In this document: positions 10,746-21,651 of the stretch, in pieces
Position numbering within the stretch: the stretch's first letter is position 1
How the letters are laid out: every line of letters starts with the position of its first letter
DNA from: Cladobotryum mycophilum
Taxonomy: Eukaryota > Ascomycota > Sordariomycetes > Hypocreales > Hypocreaceae
DNA: 64,000 nucleotides
Assembly (NCBI GenBank): GCA_036429605.1
Contig: CM071591.1
Location: 1,116,001 to 1,180,000, forward strand
Direction: 5' to 3'
Program-made: the position numbers and the translations under genes
The notes under the pieces: generated by a model
What the model saw: only the letters and a program-made list of their open reading frames with translations
What the model was told of the DNA's origin: nothing
Database searches by the model: none

Positions 10746-12125
10746 TCACTTTCTTTCCTGCAAATCCCTTCTTGAAACAACCTTCTTCAGCTGGTTGCCA
10801 AACTTACGGGTAAGCGTAGCGAACTTTCCCAGCTTCTTTGGCTCGGGCGCTGGTGTTTCTTTCTCCTTCATTTCCCAAGATATGGCATAGATGCCAGAAA
10901 TACGTTTGTTGAGATCCAGCGCCGCTTCCTTGGACATCCATGCAGTTTGCCACAGAAGGGCTTGTTTGCACGGAAAGCCTTTGAGGGATTCATGGAGAGA
11001 TGGTATGTCTTTCCCATGAACAACGCTTGGATAGGTCAAAGTATCTTTGCCATGAATCGCTTTGAGGGGCCCTATCCATATATTGTGGAAGTCGAGACTT
11101 TTGCTCCAGGGGTCAACTACATCTATCCATGCCGACTCCTGGCCAGCAGGGATCTGGTACCATGAAAGATTCGGTGGTGCTGGCTGACACGAGTCAAATT
11201 GGAGAAGGATTACGCCCTGGTAGTCTTGGTTTCTTAACCTGAATTGATACTGAAGCGCTGTGGTGGGAGTAGAACCTGGAGGATCCTGTATGACTTCGGA
11301 CTTGAAGACTGCCCAAAGAAATGACCGGGCGGCAGAAAACGACGTAAAGATTCCCGCAAAGTCCTTATCATTTGGGTAAATCTGCGTCTTTCCAGGCCAA
11401 CGGTGCACATTGGTAGGGTTGGTGCCAATCATGGCGTCCACAACACTCTGACTCCTGAGATCTTTGAGGTGCATTGCTGTCCCATGGAAGACCGGTGCAC
11501 CACCTGGTTTCGAAGGGGTCCAATCGCCCAATAGAAGTCTCTCGAACTTGGTAATGTCCAAGATATCCTCGTTCTTCCTCCAAGCTTGCTTCAAATCGGG
11601 CCCTTTGAGGTGAATTTGCTTGATGGGAATGGGCTCGGGAGAGCTATCGGCGGGGCCATCGAACTGGGAGATTGTAGCATCAGCCGTGATGAATGGAGAC
11701 CTGGGAGTGCGTGTCTTTGTTGCAGAAGCACCACAGAAGGGGAAATTGGGTTTCTTGGCCGAGTTAATGTAGTGATGGAGTGTGTTCTCTGTAATCATGA
11801 GTGCCCATTCCTGGCAAGAATGAACTGACAGAAAACCATCAACCAGAGGCTCGCCGCAGAGTTTGTCAAAATCTTTAAACTTTTGTGCTAGGTGAGACAG
11901 GAATTTTGGGCTGAATATGCAAGCCGTCTTGGAGAGGAGATCTGCTGCCGATATGGGGATTGTATCTTCGCGGTTCTTGGCATCGTACGCGAACGTAGAG
12001 GAAATCGCTTCAGGAAGAGCACAGAGATAGTACCCATTGCGAATGGTAGGGAAAGCCGGCTTCGTGAAGCAGCCTTGAGCCTTCTTAAGGCCCCGAGACT
12101 GTTGCTTCACATGATCCTTTTCCAT
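10746..12125 (-). CDS. DUF3990/ADP-ribosyltransferase-like protein
   Basis: Single-exon gene of 459 codons, starting at the ATG at 12123-12125 and followed in the genome by a purine-rich leader. The central and C-terminal part shows a pattern like DUF3990 proteins of the ADP-ribosyltransferase superfamily: VFHGT (about residue 216, candidate histidine of the H-x-E type active site), KDFAGIFTSFSAA (about 257, like the DFG-GFYTT strand followed by an A-x-x-W/F helix), then QESAWIDVV (about 330, candidate glutamate) and FHNIWIGPL (about 350, like YDIVIGPV). The first 200 residues are not recognised, and the C terminus is basic (many Lys/Arg in the last 40). The link is motif-level inference: substrate, activity and localisation cannot be read from sequence. 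No signal peptide is evident, so an intracellular protein is likely. Its neighbour across the transposon block is the NLR gene. Confidence 0.6.
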   Translation of the reverse strand: MEKDHVKQQSRGLKKAQGCFTKPAFPTIRNGYYLCALPEAISSTFAYDAKNREDTIPISAADLLSKTACIFSPKFLSHLAQKFKDFDKLCGEPLVDGFLSVHSCQEWALMITENTLHHYINSAKKPNFPFCGASATKTRTPRSPFITADATISQFDGPADSSPEPIPIKQIHLKGPDLKQAWRKNEDILDITKFERLLLGDWTPSKPGGAPVFHGTAMHLKDLRSQSVVDAMIGTNPTNVHRWPGKTQIYPNDKDFAGIFTSFSAARSFLWAVFKSEVIQDPPGSTPTTALQYQFRLRNQDYQGVILLQFDSCQPAPPNLSWYQIPAGQESAWIDVVDPWSKSLDFHNIWIGPLKAIHGKDTLTYPSVVHGKDIPSLHESLKGFPCKQALLWQTAWMSKEAALDLNKRISGIYAISWEMKEKETPAPEPKKLGKFATLTRKFGNQLKKVVSRRDLQERK

Positions 12126-13884
12126 GATGGTATTTGTAAGGTAGTTCTTTTTGGGGAGGATAGGAGAGGAAGGGAGAAGGATATGATGGGAGAAAAGAAA
12201 TGACGAGAGAGGGGGAAGAAAAAAAGAAAGACTGAAAGCTTAAATGTGAAAAGATTTAAACGACAGAAGAGTTATTTTTTTCTGCTTTAGTGTGTAAGTG
12301 ACAAACTTTTTATTGAATAAGAAGTGAATCAATGAGTAAATAAATAAATACCTAAATGTAGACTGTCTGCCAGTTGACAAGCTGGCCACCAGCTGGTTGA
12401 GTTTACCTTGGGCCACCACATGTCAATCCACCTGCGAATTAAGAAGAAAATCGCTGAATTGGAAAAGAAAGTCACTTTATTCCGGTAAACAGAAAGAAAA
12501 AGAGAGATAGAAAAAGGAACATCTGATAGGGGAAAAAGCTGGTAGCCGAAAATCCAAAAGCATCTACATTTGTCCATCTGCAATTCTCTGGCCTGTCTCT
12601 TGGTTGATGTGCTTGGGCAATGTGATTCCCGAACTAGAGTGGCAGAGCTGTCTCTCCGCACGACGGCTATAAGGTGCACAAAGTAGAGAAAACTAAAAGA
12701 AACCCCTTTTTTGGAAGTGATATACAATCTTGATGTTGCGTATGGGCTACTATTTAATTAGAGAGAGTCCTGAAAGATTCAAATAAAGGGGGTCGTCGTG
12801 CACGCTTACAACAACAGGATATTGAAGCTAATAAGAGAGACGGTTCAAACAAAGCATTTCCTTCAGACGTCTGGGTACAGTCCTTGGCACGATTTTATAG
12901 GAGGTAGTTCAGTATAATTACAATAGACATCCCTACACCATAATCATGTTACTTCAGGGCAATAACAACAGGGAAGCGAGGAGTAACGGCATAGCAAGAT
13001 TCTTGAGAACAACCGCACCGACAAAGAAACGGCCCTTAGTATCTGGTGTTCGCAAACACGACCACCATAGATGATGATTGAGGCGGTAGTTACTCAGAGT
13101 CAAGGGGGGTTGGCTAGACTCGGGATATAAACATACCAGTATACCATTGAGGGTATCATCAGATGTTAGCCTTGGTAATGTTTATGAGTTGAGTTGAGAA
13201 CGTACCTAACAGGTTTGTTTGCTCACGGATCCGGATGTATCCATACAACCCATAACAGAAATAGCGTGAGAGAGTAATAAAGCCCAGCTACGGCTGCCGA
13301 CCCCGTGCCAAAAAAACAGCCTTCCAGATTGCCTTGTAGAAGGGCAACTTTTGCAGTTGTGATAACTGCAAGGCTGGAGCACTACAGTTCCAATCTCCAA
13401 TCTGTTGCTTTTTCTAGACGGCCCACGACATGGTCGTATTCATACATCCTTCTTTACAAATCCTCGGCCTTTTTTTATAAATCTACAATAGACCAAGACT
13501 ATTCGCAATGATCAATGGATACGTCAATGAATGTTGTTTGCTGCCTCACTCACAACCAACAACAGATCCTTTGAGTGGGGTTCTAAATAAAAAGATGAGC
13601 TGCACTGCCTTCCTTGGGATGGCATCATCCGTTTGCGTCGCATCATCCATCCATCAGCCATCCATCAACTTCTGCCATAGCGCCCGATCCATCATCCTTC
13701 AGAACCCTAATATCTCAAGTTCAATCAGCCCCTCCGCATCCACGCCGCCAGTCCAGCGCACCGTCATCACTTCGTCCTACTATTCTAGGCCATTGGCCCC
13801 CTCTCCTCCTCACTCCGCTCACTCGTTGCCTCACATTTAGCTTCCTTCGTCTATTCCTCTGCTAGATTCCCATTCTCTTCAAAA
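12126..13884. other. Intergenic region between divergent genes
   Basis: Holds the upstream regions of the minus-strand ART-like gene and the plus-strand dehydrogenase. Purine-rich tracts lie at about 12150-12250, and a pyrimidine-rich stretch with few purines lies just before the ATG at 13885, as is common in fungal promoters. The 132-codon minus-strand frame at 12329-12727 is low in complexity and unsupported. Confidence 0.4.
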
Positions 13885-14948
13885 ATGTCTGGTCTCGTCA
13901 TCTTTACCGGGGCAAATAGCTCCATGGGTATCCCCGCCGCCAATCACCTGCTCCAAAAATACCCCGACTACACTGTGCTCTTCACCGTGAGGGACGCATC
14001 CGAGTCCGACGTCAACACCAACAAGCTGCGCGACACCATCTCCAAACACACCAACGCCAAGGCCTCTGTTCTACCTCTTGACCTGGTCAGCCTTTCTGCT
14101 ACGCACGACTTCGCCGACACCATCGCCTCTCGCATCCAGAGCGGCCAGTATCCCCGTCTCGCCGCCATTGTCTGCAACGCCTACTACTGGAACCTCATCG
14201 GGGACCCCGAGCTTACCGAGGACGGATATGACAAGACGTTTCAAGTCTCCCACATCTCCCACGCGGCCCTCGTCCTGAGGCTCCTGGGCAGCTTTGACGA
14301 TGCTGGCGGCCGTGTTGTGCTTCTCTCGAGCGACTCGCACTGGCCGGGCAAGAATGCCATGGAAAAGTATCCTCCAGCTATCCCGGACGATCTGGAGCTA
14401 TTAGTGAAACCTACCGTGGACGAGGACAAGCTGGGCCGTGGGTATCAGAGATATGCCACCGCCAAGCTGGCCATCACGAACTGGATGTACGCTCTAAATC
14501 GACATCTTGAGCAGGTAACTTCTCCCAAATCACCCCTCTAGCTTCTTCCACGTAGCTCAATTTTCCCTCCCAATAGGATACGAACCTCAACAAAGTAACC
14601 GTCGTCGCCATCAACCCCGGCAACATGGTCGACTCCCGCGCCCTTCGCACCAACACCCCAACAAGTCTGCACAACATGCAAAAGTACGTTTATAAGCCCC
14701 TACTCCCCATCCTACGGCTCATCATGGGGCCCACCCTACGTACCGTGGCACCGTCTGGCGTGGATGTCGTCGACCTTGCTCTCAGCGCAGAGTACGCTGG
14801 CGAGCGGGGCTTCTTCACGCTCCTCAAGAAGGACGAGAGCTCGCCGGATAGTCGGGACGAGGGGAAGCAGGCGAGACCCTGGGCTCAGACTCTGACATGG
14901 GCCAATATTTCGAGGGAGAATACAGCTCTGCAGGCTGCTTTCTTATGA
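13885..14948 (+). CDS. Short-chain dehydrogenase/reductase (SDR)
   Basis: Two exons, 13885-14514 and 14577-14948, with a 62-bp GT-AG intron; lengths sum to 333 codons plus stop. NAD(P)-dependent oxidoreductase with a Rossmann fold: the cofactor loop TGANSSMG lies at residues 8-15, an LDL segment follows strand 3, CNA replaces the usual NNAG near residue 97, VVLLSSDSH holds the catalytic serine region, and YATAK near residue 195 is the YxxxK active site. After it, NPGNMVDSRALR is the usual PG motif. The family also includes fungal light-induced and steroid-reductase-like SDRs, but the substrate cannot be assigned. No signal peptide or membrane segment is obvious. The 3' neighbour is more than 4 kb away. 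Confidence 0.85.
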
Positions 14949-15391
14949 TGAACTGTTTTTCTAGGGAAGCAAGTCGGATGGGAAGAACTTATCAGCCAGA
15001 ATGTAATGATCAAGATTCCACATCACGAAATGTCACCGTGGCATACTCTCCATCCCACACAGCAAAAGCAGGCATGACAAATTATAACCTCGATTGGTTG
15101 GGGTTTGACGCCATCTTTGCAAAGGGTGCAGTCTCAAAAATATTTACAACAGAAGGAAGACGAGGCAACGAGAGCAACGCCCGAAAAGATTGACATTGTC
15201 AGAACATGGAGATATCATGTTCTTTAGCTCTATTCCTTCTAAAAGCTAGATATTGATTACTTATGAAATGGCAATTTCCCCTTTATGAAGGTTCAATAAC
15301 GTAAGACATAGGCTAATAACATGAGCAAGAAAATCTCATGTCATCTTCTTGTCAGAGCTTAGAAGCATGTGTGTGTGCCATCCTCACGACT

Positions 15392-15414
15392 CATCCATCC
15401 ATCCATCCATCCAT
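15392..15414. repeat. (CATC)n microsatellite
   Basis: More than five uninterrupted copies of a 4-bp unit in the gene-poor interval. Confidence 0.9.
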
Positions 15415-16559
15415 GGAGGGGCAAACACGGCTTCTTGGAGCGGATGCGGGTGCGGGTGCGGGGTAATCTGACACAGAAAAACTGATATCCATCCACGGAC
15501 GGATGTTCAGGACCTCTCTGGGACGGATGCATCATTCCGACCCATTCCAAATATTCAGTATCCATAGACTCCCGAATCCGATCAGATAACCAGAGTCGTA
15601 AAAATCAGCAATGCATCAAGCTGGAGGAAGCGGCAGTGGCGTCCAACATTTCTTCACCAACCTCACCAACCCAACAAACAATCAACAGCTAGGTTAACGC
15701 GTGGCGTTTTGGGAGCCTTCAGTGCGGGGTTCATATAAACCGTCGGTTATTTACGGCGCTTAGATATGAATATTGGATGATGAGATATAAGTACGAGTCG
15801 AGCAAAGCTTCAAGGTAAAAAGGTACGGGAGATCTGCGGCACTAGAGGATAACTGAAAATAAAATGTGATTAGAATGAAGCCTATAAATTCCGATTTTAT
15901 TAATCATCGCTATGGTATAGCTCATCCCTCTCTGCCTTTCTTCAAGTCCTACCTCTACACTACTCACACCAACTTAACCACCTGGTTGTCCTACCCTAGA
16001 GCAACACAATTATCTCCATCAAGGTTTCTATTCTCCATTAACAAGGTAGATACATTAAAAATATTTCTCTAATTCATTCTTTTACCTTATACTCCCTACT
16101 TATGATTTAGACTAAAGCATTAAGGCCGCTTACAAATGTATACAGAAAACCTCAAAGACTTTGTGACAGCATCATTCGCCTCAAATATACCTCATTCCAA
16201 ATATATCGATTCGTATTTCATGTCATGTCCAAGTAACAGTACCAGCCTCAGGTCACCAATAACAGCCCGCGTCCATCACTACCTGTTTCCACAACTTTAA
16301 TCTAGGATTGCCCCTGAAATTCTTTTGATTAGATATTCATAAAAGTAATCGAACCACACAGCGCAATAGCCAAGACCCTCCTTGGTTTATTAAACATTCG
16401 TGGATATTACGCTCCCGATAACTAATGCAGGGTTGGTTTACTCATCAATTCTAAAATTCTCATCTTGTTTACCTCGTTGCCTAGCATATAGGGGGAAACA
16501 AAACAGCTGATCAAGGCTTACCTCTAGCAAGGTAAGTAATTAAGAGTAAACAGGAACAA

Positions 16560-16654
16560 GAGAAACAGACGGATGCAAGAGAAATAGATAGATACGAGAG
16601 AAATAGACAGATACAAGAGCAACAGATAGATACAAGAGAAATAGACAGAAACGT
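16560..16654. repeat. 19-bp minisatellite, five copies
   Basis: Five consecutive imperfect copies of a purine-rich 19-bp unit of the form GAGAAAYAGAYRGATRCAA (16560-16578 and so on). Copies differ mainly by A/G or C/T changes. No coding frame is associated. Confidence 0.85.
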
Positions 16655-17159
16655 TAGAAACCAAGAGACGTAATAGCGACGAATTTGTCTACCATTCAGC
16701 GTTCCAGTGTTTATTTTCCACCCCTTACCTACCTGTAGGTAGTTTAAACAAACACGGCCCCATATTATCTTGCCGAGCCCGTTTCTTGTCTCAGCCTGGA
16801 AACAATTAAGCCGCGTTCCGCCCTCGATTGTTCGCTTTCGCTTTCGCTAGCATAGCAATCGCCACCTTGATTTCTTGATTCATGTTGAATGGTGATCCGG
16901 AGACATTCAACTTCTCCGGCGCCCGTTTATCCTCGCTGAATATGCTACAATGGGCTCACCGATGTCCGCTTACTTGGAATCATGTTCCAATACGCACATG
17001 TAACAGGCCGCGTCTTGTCTTAAGTGAATACGATATCCCCGGATGAATACCACTTGTAGAAAAGGCATTGTACTAGCATGTATGCTTATCAGAACTTGAA
17101 TTTGCGTAGCACGTGTCCCGTAGTTGCGGAGCTGTTATGTGGAGAACAAAATTTTCATC

Positions 17160-17579
17160 TTAATTGTTAAGCTCTGCAGCGAGTTCTGCGCCCAGAATGT
17201 TCAAAGGGCGTTGCTGAGTAAAAACGACCCCGCCGCAGCATCGACCATGTTGAAACGGGCAGAGGCTGCATTTGTACCCGTGTCTGAGACAAGAGTGTGA
17301 GTGGTAGTTTGCATATTCCATAGGACCGCTGTGCATCAGCGAGCCCAGACCCCAGCACGAGCGACCTATCGGACTTGTGCTGCCTCTACCTTGTCTCATG
17401 GTGTTTTGAAGTTGATGATGTGCATCCATCTCTTCGGTGAGAAGGATGTTGAGTGAGTTGGTGAGACTCTCTGGGGGCATGGACCAACCTTGAACCGGTA
17501 AGCCGGCCTCGTTCGGCAATAAGGAAGTCTGGGGAAGGTCAGCCACAAGGACGACGACCAACAGCAACGCCGAAACCAT
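17160..17579 (-). CDS. Candidate small secreted cysteine-containing protein
   Basis: A 139-codon open frame starting from the ATG at 17577-17579; an upstream ATG-less extension exists in the same frame. The first 13 residues after Met are strongly hydrophobic (SALLLVVVLVADL), as in a signal peptide. The remaining chain has six cysteines, all in the C-terminal half (SCW, SCL, KCSLC, RCC), an even number compatible with disulphides. It has no family I recognise. The gene-poor setting suits effector-like proteins, but an isolated open frame of this size can arise by chance and the opposite strand encodes a proline run, so confidence is low. Confidence 0.3.
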   Translation of the reverse strand: MVSALLLVVVLVADLPQTSLLPNEAGLPVQGWSMPPESLTNSLNILLTEEMDAHHQLQNTMRQGRGSTSPIGRSCWGLGSLMHSGPMEYANYHSHSCLRHGYKCSLCPFQHGRCCGGVVFTQQRPLNILGAELAAELNN

Positions 17580-18964
17580 GGAAGAGGAGATAAATTTGTA
17601 ATATGGGAGTGGAAACATTTCGAGCTTCTAGCACCCGCCACAGCATTAGTGCACCACCACCACCACCACCACCACAGCAAGGGGCAAGGGGAGCAGAGGC
17701 AGAGCGGGGTATTCGGCGGCAATTGGAGTTCCTTCGTTTACCCAATTGGTTAATTTGCCCAAGACGCTTCCTTTCGGAATCGAGGCCCGGAATAAAAATC
17801 GTGTGCATCACTAGATATTGAGCCATACGCGCCCATTGCTCCTTGGCTGCCTCATTCTGATGATTTACCTGCAACTATCGCCGAAGGTGAATCGGAGATT
17901 GCTGGGACTCATGCAAAAATGTGAGAGAGAAGAGTAATCGATATTACATAGACCCCCCCACTCAATATTGTACCGGCCGAGGGTACTGGTGTCACTGAAT
18001 GACTCGCAAATGCCAGCAATTTTGTGTCTCGTGTCGAGCCAAAAAAGATATTTTGGGCGGTGATACGGTATATTCCTATCTTGACGATTGCATTGGCCTG
18101 CAGGTTGTTTGCTGAACGTATGGCTCTATGAAGGATGTGCAATTGGACGCATTTAGGCACTGTCTTAGGTAGGTAAGTATCGGCAATTCGCATTTCACGA
18201 CGTCATGTGGAACCCGGGCGGATGTCCTCCGTGCGTCTGCATGGGCCTGGCGTGCGTGTCAGTGTGTGCTATATGTAACATCGGCACAGAGGTTGCGAAT
18301 TGATATGTGATGGCGTTTGAAGTTGAAAGCCCAAATGGTGCAAGAGCGCATGGTGGTGCATCGAAGCAAGGGATAGAGACTAGTTTGTAAAAGCTCGTCT
18401 GCGGCTTTGAATAAGCTCACGGTCTGGTTCATTATCCAGTGATCGAACCTATTGAGATGCCTGTTGTGGTGGAGAGGGTCTGGGCTGAGAGCTCTCTGGT
18501 ATTCCCTTAATTTTTTCTGCCGTCAGCCCGAGGACACGCCCCAACAAGCTTCTCTGAACGGCGCATGATCGACTTGGGCTCGATAGCACAAAAAAGGATG
18601 AATGCGGAAGTGAATGCGTAAGATAAGAGTCGACTATTAAAACTAATAATAGTTGGAGAGCAAGACAAAGGCAAGACAAGGGAACGGGCTTTATTGCACA
18701 TTCGTTGAATAGCCTAATGGATGCAGTTGTTATGCCAGTCTCAGCCAGTCTCACTTTCAGTCTCGGAGCATCTTGGCAAAGCGTGAGATATACCGAGCTC
18801 GTTAACGTAAGGCATAGATTTGCGTGTAGATGCTGCTTTGTTTAGCTTAGGTATCGAGATGATGGATGTCATCATTGGCCACCAAATGCGGGGAAACTCT
18901 AAGCCACCTGGCCAAAGAGGCGACACATTGAGTGACTGTCTCGAGGGGACTGGAACTGGCCTGG

Positions 18965-18994
18965 CCTGACTTGACTTGACTTGACTTGACTTGA
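18965..18994. repeat. (CTTGA)n microsatellite
   Basis: Five tandem copies of a 5-bp unit, uninterrupted, followed about 40 bp later by a short (GGAT)n run. Confidence 0.85.
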
Positions 18995-19618
18995 GCTCAA
19001 CAAAGCACAGCCTGCATGATTCGCTCGAATGGATGGATGGATGGAGGGATGTAAGGGAGGGTGGTTTGGTTGGATGGCTGGATTGCCCGTCGACCGGAGG
19101 ACTGGAGAGGGGGTAAAGCAAACCGCGCAAGCGGCTAGCAATCCATGCAATCCCTGCATCCAAGGACGCATCCAGGTCGTGTGGTAGGTACCTGTCCCGT
19201 GGTGGATCGAGAGCTGTTCTGGGCCAAGAAAATGTTAGGTAGGGTCAGTCGTAGGTCAAAGAACTTTCGGATATCATCGCTGCGGGGGCGGGGGAAAGGC
19301 GAAAAAAGCAACCAATTTTTTCTGGGACTGGTATCAATTCTGGGTCAAGCTCAGCGAAACGCCGCCCCCACTCGATGTGAAAGGGTAGGTCGGTAGTATG
19401 AAGCTACAACTCTGAGTAATGAAAATCATTCTATGGAGCCTTTAGGTTCCAGCTTCTCTTTGTGATGTGTTATGTAGAAGAGAAAAATAGTACATAAGGA
19501 CCCCCCATCTCCCCTTCCATTTCGTTTTGGCAGAGCTCCTTCTCTCATAGGTTTCTTATCTCTTATCTTTTGATACCCCACCTTTCTCCCCAAACAACCA
19601 CGCCCTTCATCACCCATC

Positions 19619-21249
19619 ATGTCTTTGACAGTCGAGATCAAGACTCCCGCCACGGGTGTTTACCAGCAGCCCATTGGCCTGTTAGTCCCCAACGCTTCTA
19701 TTGCTATCGTTGCCTCCATCATATCATGCTAATTTGCTATCCTCTAGGTTCATCAACAACGAGTGGGTCGAGAGTGTTGACAAGAAGAAGTTCGAGGTCA
19801 TCAACCCCACCACCGAAGAAGTCATCACCTCCGTCTACGAGGCCACAGAGAAGGATGTCGACATCGCCGTCGCCGCCGCCCGCAAGGCTTTCGAGGGCGT
19901 ATGGAAGCAGACCGCCCCTGGCGACCGTGGCCGTCTGATGCTCAAGCTTGCCGACCTCATCGAGAGGGACGCCGACCTGCTCGCCGCTGTAGAGTCTCTC
20001 GACAACGGCAAGTCCATCACCATGGCCAAGGGTGATGTTGCTGCCGTCGCTGGCACCATCCGATACTACGGTGGCTGGGCCGACAAGATTGAGGGCAAGA
20101 CTCTTGATATTAGCCCTGATATGTTCTCCTACACTAAGCCCGAGCCTGTAAGTGCTTCTCTACTCATTCTGGTCGCCAAGTCGCAACCGAGCAGTGTTAC
20201 TAATAACCACCTCAATAGCTTGGTGTCTGTGGTCAGATCATCCCCTGGAACTTCCCCTTGCTCATGCTTGCCTGGAAGATTGGCCCCGCTCTGTCCACCG
20301 GTAACACCGTCGTCATGAAGACTGCCGAGCAGACCCCTCTGTCTGGTCTCGTCTTCGCCAACCTCGTCAAGGAGGCTGGCTTCCCCCTGGTGTTTTCAAC
20401 CTCATCTCTGGTTTCGGCAAGGTTGCTGGTGCCGCCATCTCATCTCACATGGATATTGACAAGGTTGCCTTTACCGGTTCCACCATTGTCGGCCGCACCA
20501 TCATGAAGGCTGCCGCTGCCTCCAACCTCAAGAACGTCACCCTTGAGCTTGGTGGCAAGTCCCCCAATATCGTCTTCGCCGATGCCGACATTGAGCAGAC
20601 CATCTCCTGGGTCAACTTTGGTATCTACTTCAACCACGGCCAGTGCTGCTGTGCCGGTACCCGAATCTTCGTCCACGAAGACATCTACGACAAGTTCCTC
20701 GCTGCTTTCAAGGCCCGTGCCTTGCAGAACAAGGTCGGTGACCCATTCGACCCTCAGACCTTCCAGGGCCCCCAGGTCAGCCAGCTGCAATTCGACCGCA
20801 TCATGGGCTACATCAAGTCCGGCAAGGAGGAGGGTGCTACCGTAGAGATCGGTGGAGAGCGTCACGGTGACAAGGGTTACTTCATCCAGCCCACCATCTT
20901 CAGCAACGTTCGCTCCGACATGAAGATTATGCAGGAGGAGATCTTCGGCCCCGTCTGCGCCATCTCCAAGTTCAAGGATGAGGATGAGGTCATCAAGCTG
21001 GGTAACGACTCCAACTACGGTCTCGCTGCTGCCGTCCACACCACAAACATCAACACCGCTCTCCGCGTCAGCAATTCCCTCAAGGCTGGCACCGTCTGGG
21101 TCAACTGCTACAACATGCTCCACCACCAGATGCCCTTTGGCGGTTTCAAGGAGTCTGGTATCGGTCGTGAGCTCGGCGAGGCTGCCCTTGCCAACTACAC
21201 ACAGAACAAGTCTGTGTCCATCCGTCTGGGTGGCGCTTTGTTCGGTTAA
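19619..21249 (+). CDS. aldA: Aldehyde dehydrogenase (NAD(P)+), AldA-like
   Basis: Oxidises aldehydes, including acetaldehyde, to acids. Exons 19619-19680, 19748-20147 and 20219-21249, introns 67 and 71 bp. Signature parts of the ALDH fold are present: GGWADKI, the nucleotide-binding segment with IIPWNFPL, GSTIVG, the ELGGKSPNIVF motif with the general-base Glu, and the active-site Cys in FNHGQCCCAG; the C-terminal GGFKESGIGRELG motif is intact. The frame breaks at the C run 20383-20387. One more C restores FPPGVFNLISGFG, and the three exons then sum exactly to 497 codons plus stop, the usual ALDH length. The break is therefore most likely an assembly error in a functional gene. No mitochondrial presequence is obvious, which suggests a cytosolic enzyme. 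The symbol follows fungal usage and is by family resemblance. Confidence 0.93.
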
Positions 21250-21651
21250 ATTACAAAAAGAGTCTAAAAAAGAAATAATATGAGGAAATTATGGGAATCG
21301 GGTACATCTATTAGCGTCAATGATCAGATATTATGCGTAGCCTAATGTAGCTATGAATGAGAAACTGAATGAATTCATCTCTTGTTCCAGCCTTTAATAG
21401 TGATATTGCCAGTTTTGATCTCCCTTTCTTCGGGGCTTGCTTCGTGTTTGTTGTTCATCTGAGAATGTTCATCATTACTTGGTGCGAAGAACAGAGTTGA
21501 AATTTATCTGAACCTTTTTAGGCGATGTATAAGTCATTTTATTACATTTATCTCTCTAGATGGTACAACCTCATAGTCGGCTTAAGCTTTCCGATAGATG
21601 ACTATCAGCGGCGTGACATTGTGAGAGTGAGTGACCCGTTACCATCCCCCT
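21250..21651. other. Convergent 3' intergenic region
   Basis: About 400 bp between the ends of the aldehyde dehydrogenase and the minus-strand 2EXR gene; presumed 3' untranslated regions and terminators of both. No other feature seen. Confidence 0.5.

Larger units (their letters stand above)
14949..19618. other. Long gene-poor interval
   Basis: About 4.7 kb between the dehydrogenase and the aldehyde dehydrogenase. It contains several short tandem repeats (listed separately) and one candidate small secreted protein on the minus strand. The last 200 bp before 19619 are pyrimidine-rich, consistent with the aldehyde dehydrogenase promoter and leader. I see no other coding frame with family resemblance and no tRNA; a long noncoding transcript cannot be judged from sequence. 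Confidence 0.5.

Noticed and set aside
12329..12727. 132-codon minus-strand frame as a gene
   Set aside because: Low-complexity, Phe/Ser-rich translation in a promoter region, with no family resemblance.
15359..19396. CRISPR-like or centromere-like arrays in the repeat-bearing gene-poor interval
   Set aside because: The repeats are short uninterrupted microsatellites without spacers, and the organism is a eukaryote.
20340..20460. Aldehyde dehydrogenase as a real pseudogene
   Set aside because: The only lesion is one base at a C run, the rest is fully conserved, and the repaired length is exact; the same lesion type recurs across the window.
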